A DNA stretch of 64,000 nt, taken from CAZIAK01 sp964537035. GTDB taxonomy: Bacteria > Planctomycetota > B15-G4. Below, one piece after another: positions 63,310-64,000 of this stretch (position 1 is the first letter of the stretch; the number at the start of each line of letters is the position of its first letter). The notes beneath the pieces are model-generated. The model was not told the DNA's origin. It did no database searches and saw only the letters and a list, made by a program, of their open reading frames with translations. The stretch covers positions 1-64,000 of the forward strand of contig CAZIAK010000006.1 of the NCBI GenBank assembly GCA_964537035.1. Direction: 5' to 3'. The position numbers and the translations under genes are program-made.

Positions 63310-64000
63310 CTACTCGTCGGGGTGCGCCTCTTCAACGGCGGTCAAGACCCGGTCGAGAGCCGCTGTGAGCTGATCGACCTCGTGAGTCAGTACATCGGCA
63401 AGCAAGGTCAGGCGGATGGATGAGACCTCGGCAGTTGGCCCGCATCCGGTCAGCTGCAGGCCCATCCGCCTGGCTGTGGCAAGAACCTCGTCCCGGTGCT
63501 CGACCTGCAGGCCCCAGAGAGAGCCCAGCCCGGAGAACCGGGCCAAGATCTCGGGATGGGCCGCAGAGAGCTCGGCCAGTCCCATGCGCAGGTACTCGCC
63601 CTTGATCCGGGAGTTCTCGAGCAGGGTGCGTCCTTCGAAGGCTGGCTCTTTGTGCTCGGTCAGGAGCTGCACCGTAGCCCAGGCCTTCTGGATCGCCGTC
63701 GGCGGCACCGTTTCGGACCCGGCCTCGCTGTCCTCGGAGAACTCCGGGCAGGCCAGGTCTTGGCGCCAGACCGTGAGGCCGAGGTCAACAGCCGGCGAAG
63801 CCCACAGGATGTCCGGGGAGACGGGGGTGTGTTCCACCGCGTAGAGCTGGCCCGTGCGCCCGAAGGACTGCATCTCGTCGATGCAGAGCAGCGCTTCTCG
63901 GCGGCGTGCAGCCGCGACCAGGCCACCCAGCCACTCACGGTCGGCGATCCCCCGCCCCCCCTTGCCCTGGCACACCTCGACGATGAATCCGGCGAACAGG
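63310..64000 (-). CDS. Class III aminotransferase homologue lacking the PLP lysine, N-terminus cut by window edge
   Basis: The C-terminal 230 codons of a class III aminotransferase-like protein; the frame runs off the window edge. FIVEVCQGKGGRGIAD aligns with the usual IVEPVQGEGG, and LLCIDEMQSFGRTGQLYAVEH with the cofactor-binding Asp motif. However, six residues after the PD of SPDILWASPAVDLGL, where RocD in this window has Lys (TIGK), there is Pro. The following HGSTYGGNP-type motif is also absent. It is therefore probably not a normal transaminase, or belongs to a divergent branch. It lies 88 bases upstream of purF in the same direction. Confidence 0.8.
   Translation of the reverse strand, partial: LFAGFIVEVCQGKGGRGIADREWLGGLVAAARRREALLCIDEMQSFGRTGQLYAVEHTPVSPDILWASPAVDLGLTVWRQDLACPEFSEDSEAGSETVPPTAIQKAWATVQLLTEHKEPAFEGRTLLENSRIKGEYLRMGLAELSAAHPEILARFSGLGSLWGLQVEHRDEVLATARRMGLQLTGCGPTAEVSSIRLTLLADVLTHEVDQLTAALDRVLTAVEEAHPDE

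Overview
This is a high-GC bacterial window (by eye about two thirds G+C) with ordinary chromosomal genes, GTG/TTG starts and many 4-base start/stop overlaps. It is probably part of a metagenome-assembled genome: there are two runs of exactly 100 N, each flanked by the same 55 bases on both sides, which is what unmerged contigs sharing a 55-mer look like. My best guess for the organism is Planctomycetota of the Poly30/Saltatorellus kind. This rests mainly on the C-terminal domain of a secreted matrixin/IPT protein and on lipoprotein/HEAT features recalled from that group, so it is an inference and not proven.

Layout. 1-3.5 kb (minus): truncated murJ lipid II flippase, a membrane-anchored hypothetical protein, a Cys-rich open frame without a start codon, and a leucine dehydrogenase-type enzyme. 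3.9-11.9 kb (plus): topA with a Lys/Ala-rich tail, a small membrane protein, and a YhaO/YhaN (SbcD/SbcC-like) nuclease-ATPase pair. 12-22.6 kb (minus): an 11-gene complex I operon nuoABCDHIJKLMN without nuoEFG, with a sigma70-like promoter. 22.8-25.3 kb (minus): a secreted matrixin metalloprotease with IPT/TIG repeats, a co-transcribed exported partner and a strong terminator hairpin. 25.7-31.3 kb (minus): sufS, a YqeY-like protein, an M28/PDZ lipoprotein peptidase, ispG and folE. ispG and folE become a perfect 4-base overlap once the first N gap is closed.

31.5-41.4 kb: a HEAT-repeat lipoprotein fused to a cyclophilin domain, an SDR enzyme, rocD, a pilin-like protein, tRNA-Arg(CCU), a two-gene nucleotidyltransferase module bracketed by a 20-bp copy of the tRNA 3' end, kynA, a ThrE-type amino-acid exporter (interrupted by the second N gap) and a divergent Lrp/AsnC regulator. 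Together with leucine dehydrogenase these genes suggest active amino-acid catabolism and export. 41.4-50.1 kb: mutM with a repeat-rich tail and an overlapping 39-residue membrane peptide, a methyltransferase-glycosyltransferase pair, a hypothetical protein, and a three-gene ABC transporter operon with an AttH/CrtC-like lipocalin protein.

50.2-64 kb: two adjacent B12-binding-type radical SAM paralogues of identical length, an orphan FbpA-like binding lipoprotein, a YbjN/chaperone-like gene (possible CTG start) overlapping a ClpA-like double AAA+ ATPase, a glycosyltransferase with an FAD amine-oxidase-type enzyme, an ArsR regulator, a zinc-ribbon protein, purF, and a truncated class III aminotransferase homologue in which the PLP lysine position is proline.

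The best candidates for something undescribed are the tRNA-bracketed nucleotidyltransferase module, the YbjN-like/Clp pair, the tandem radical SAM pair and the lysine-less aminotransferase homologue. A genome-level theme is the abundance of in-frame short tandem repeats (9-12 bp units) that lengthen otherwise standard proteins.
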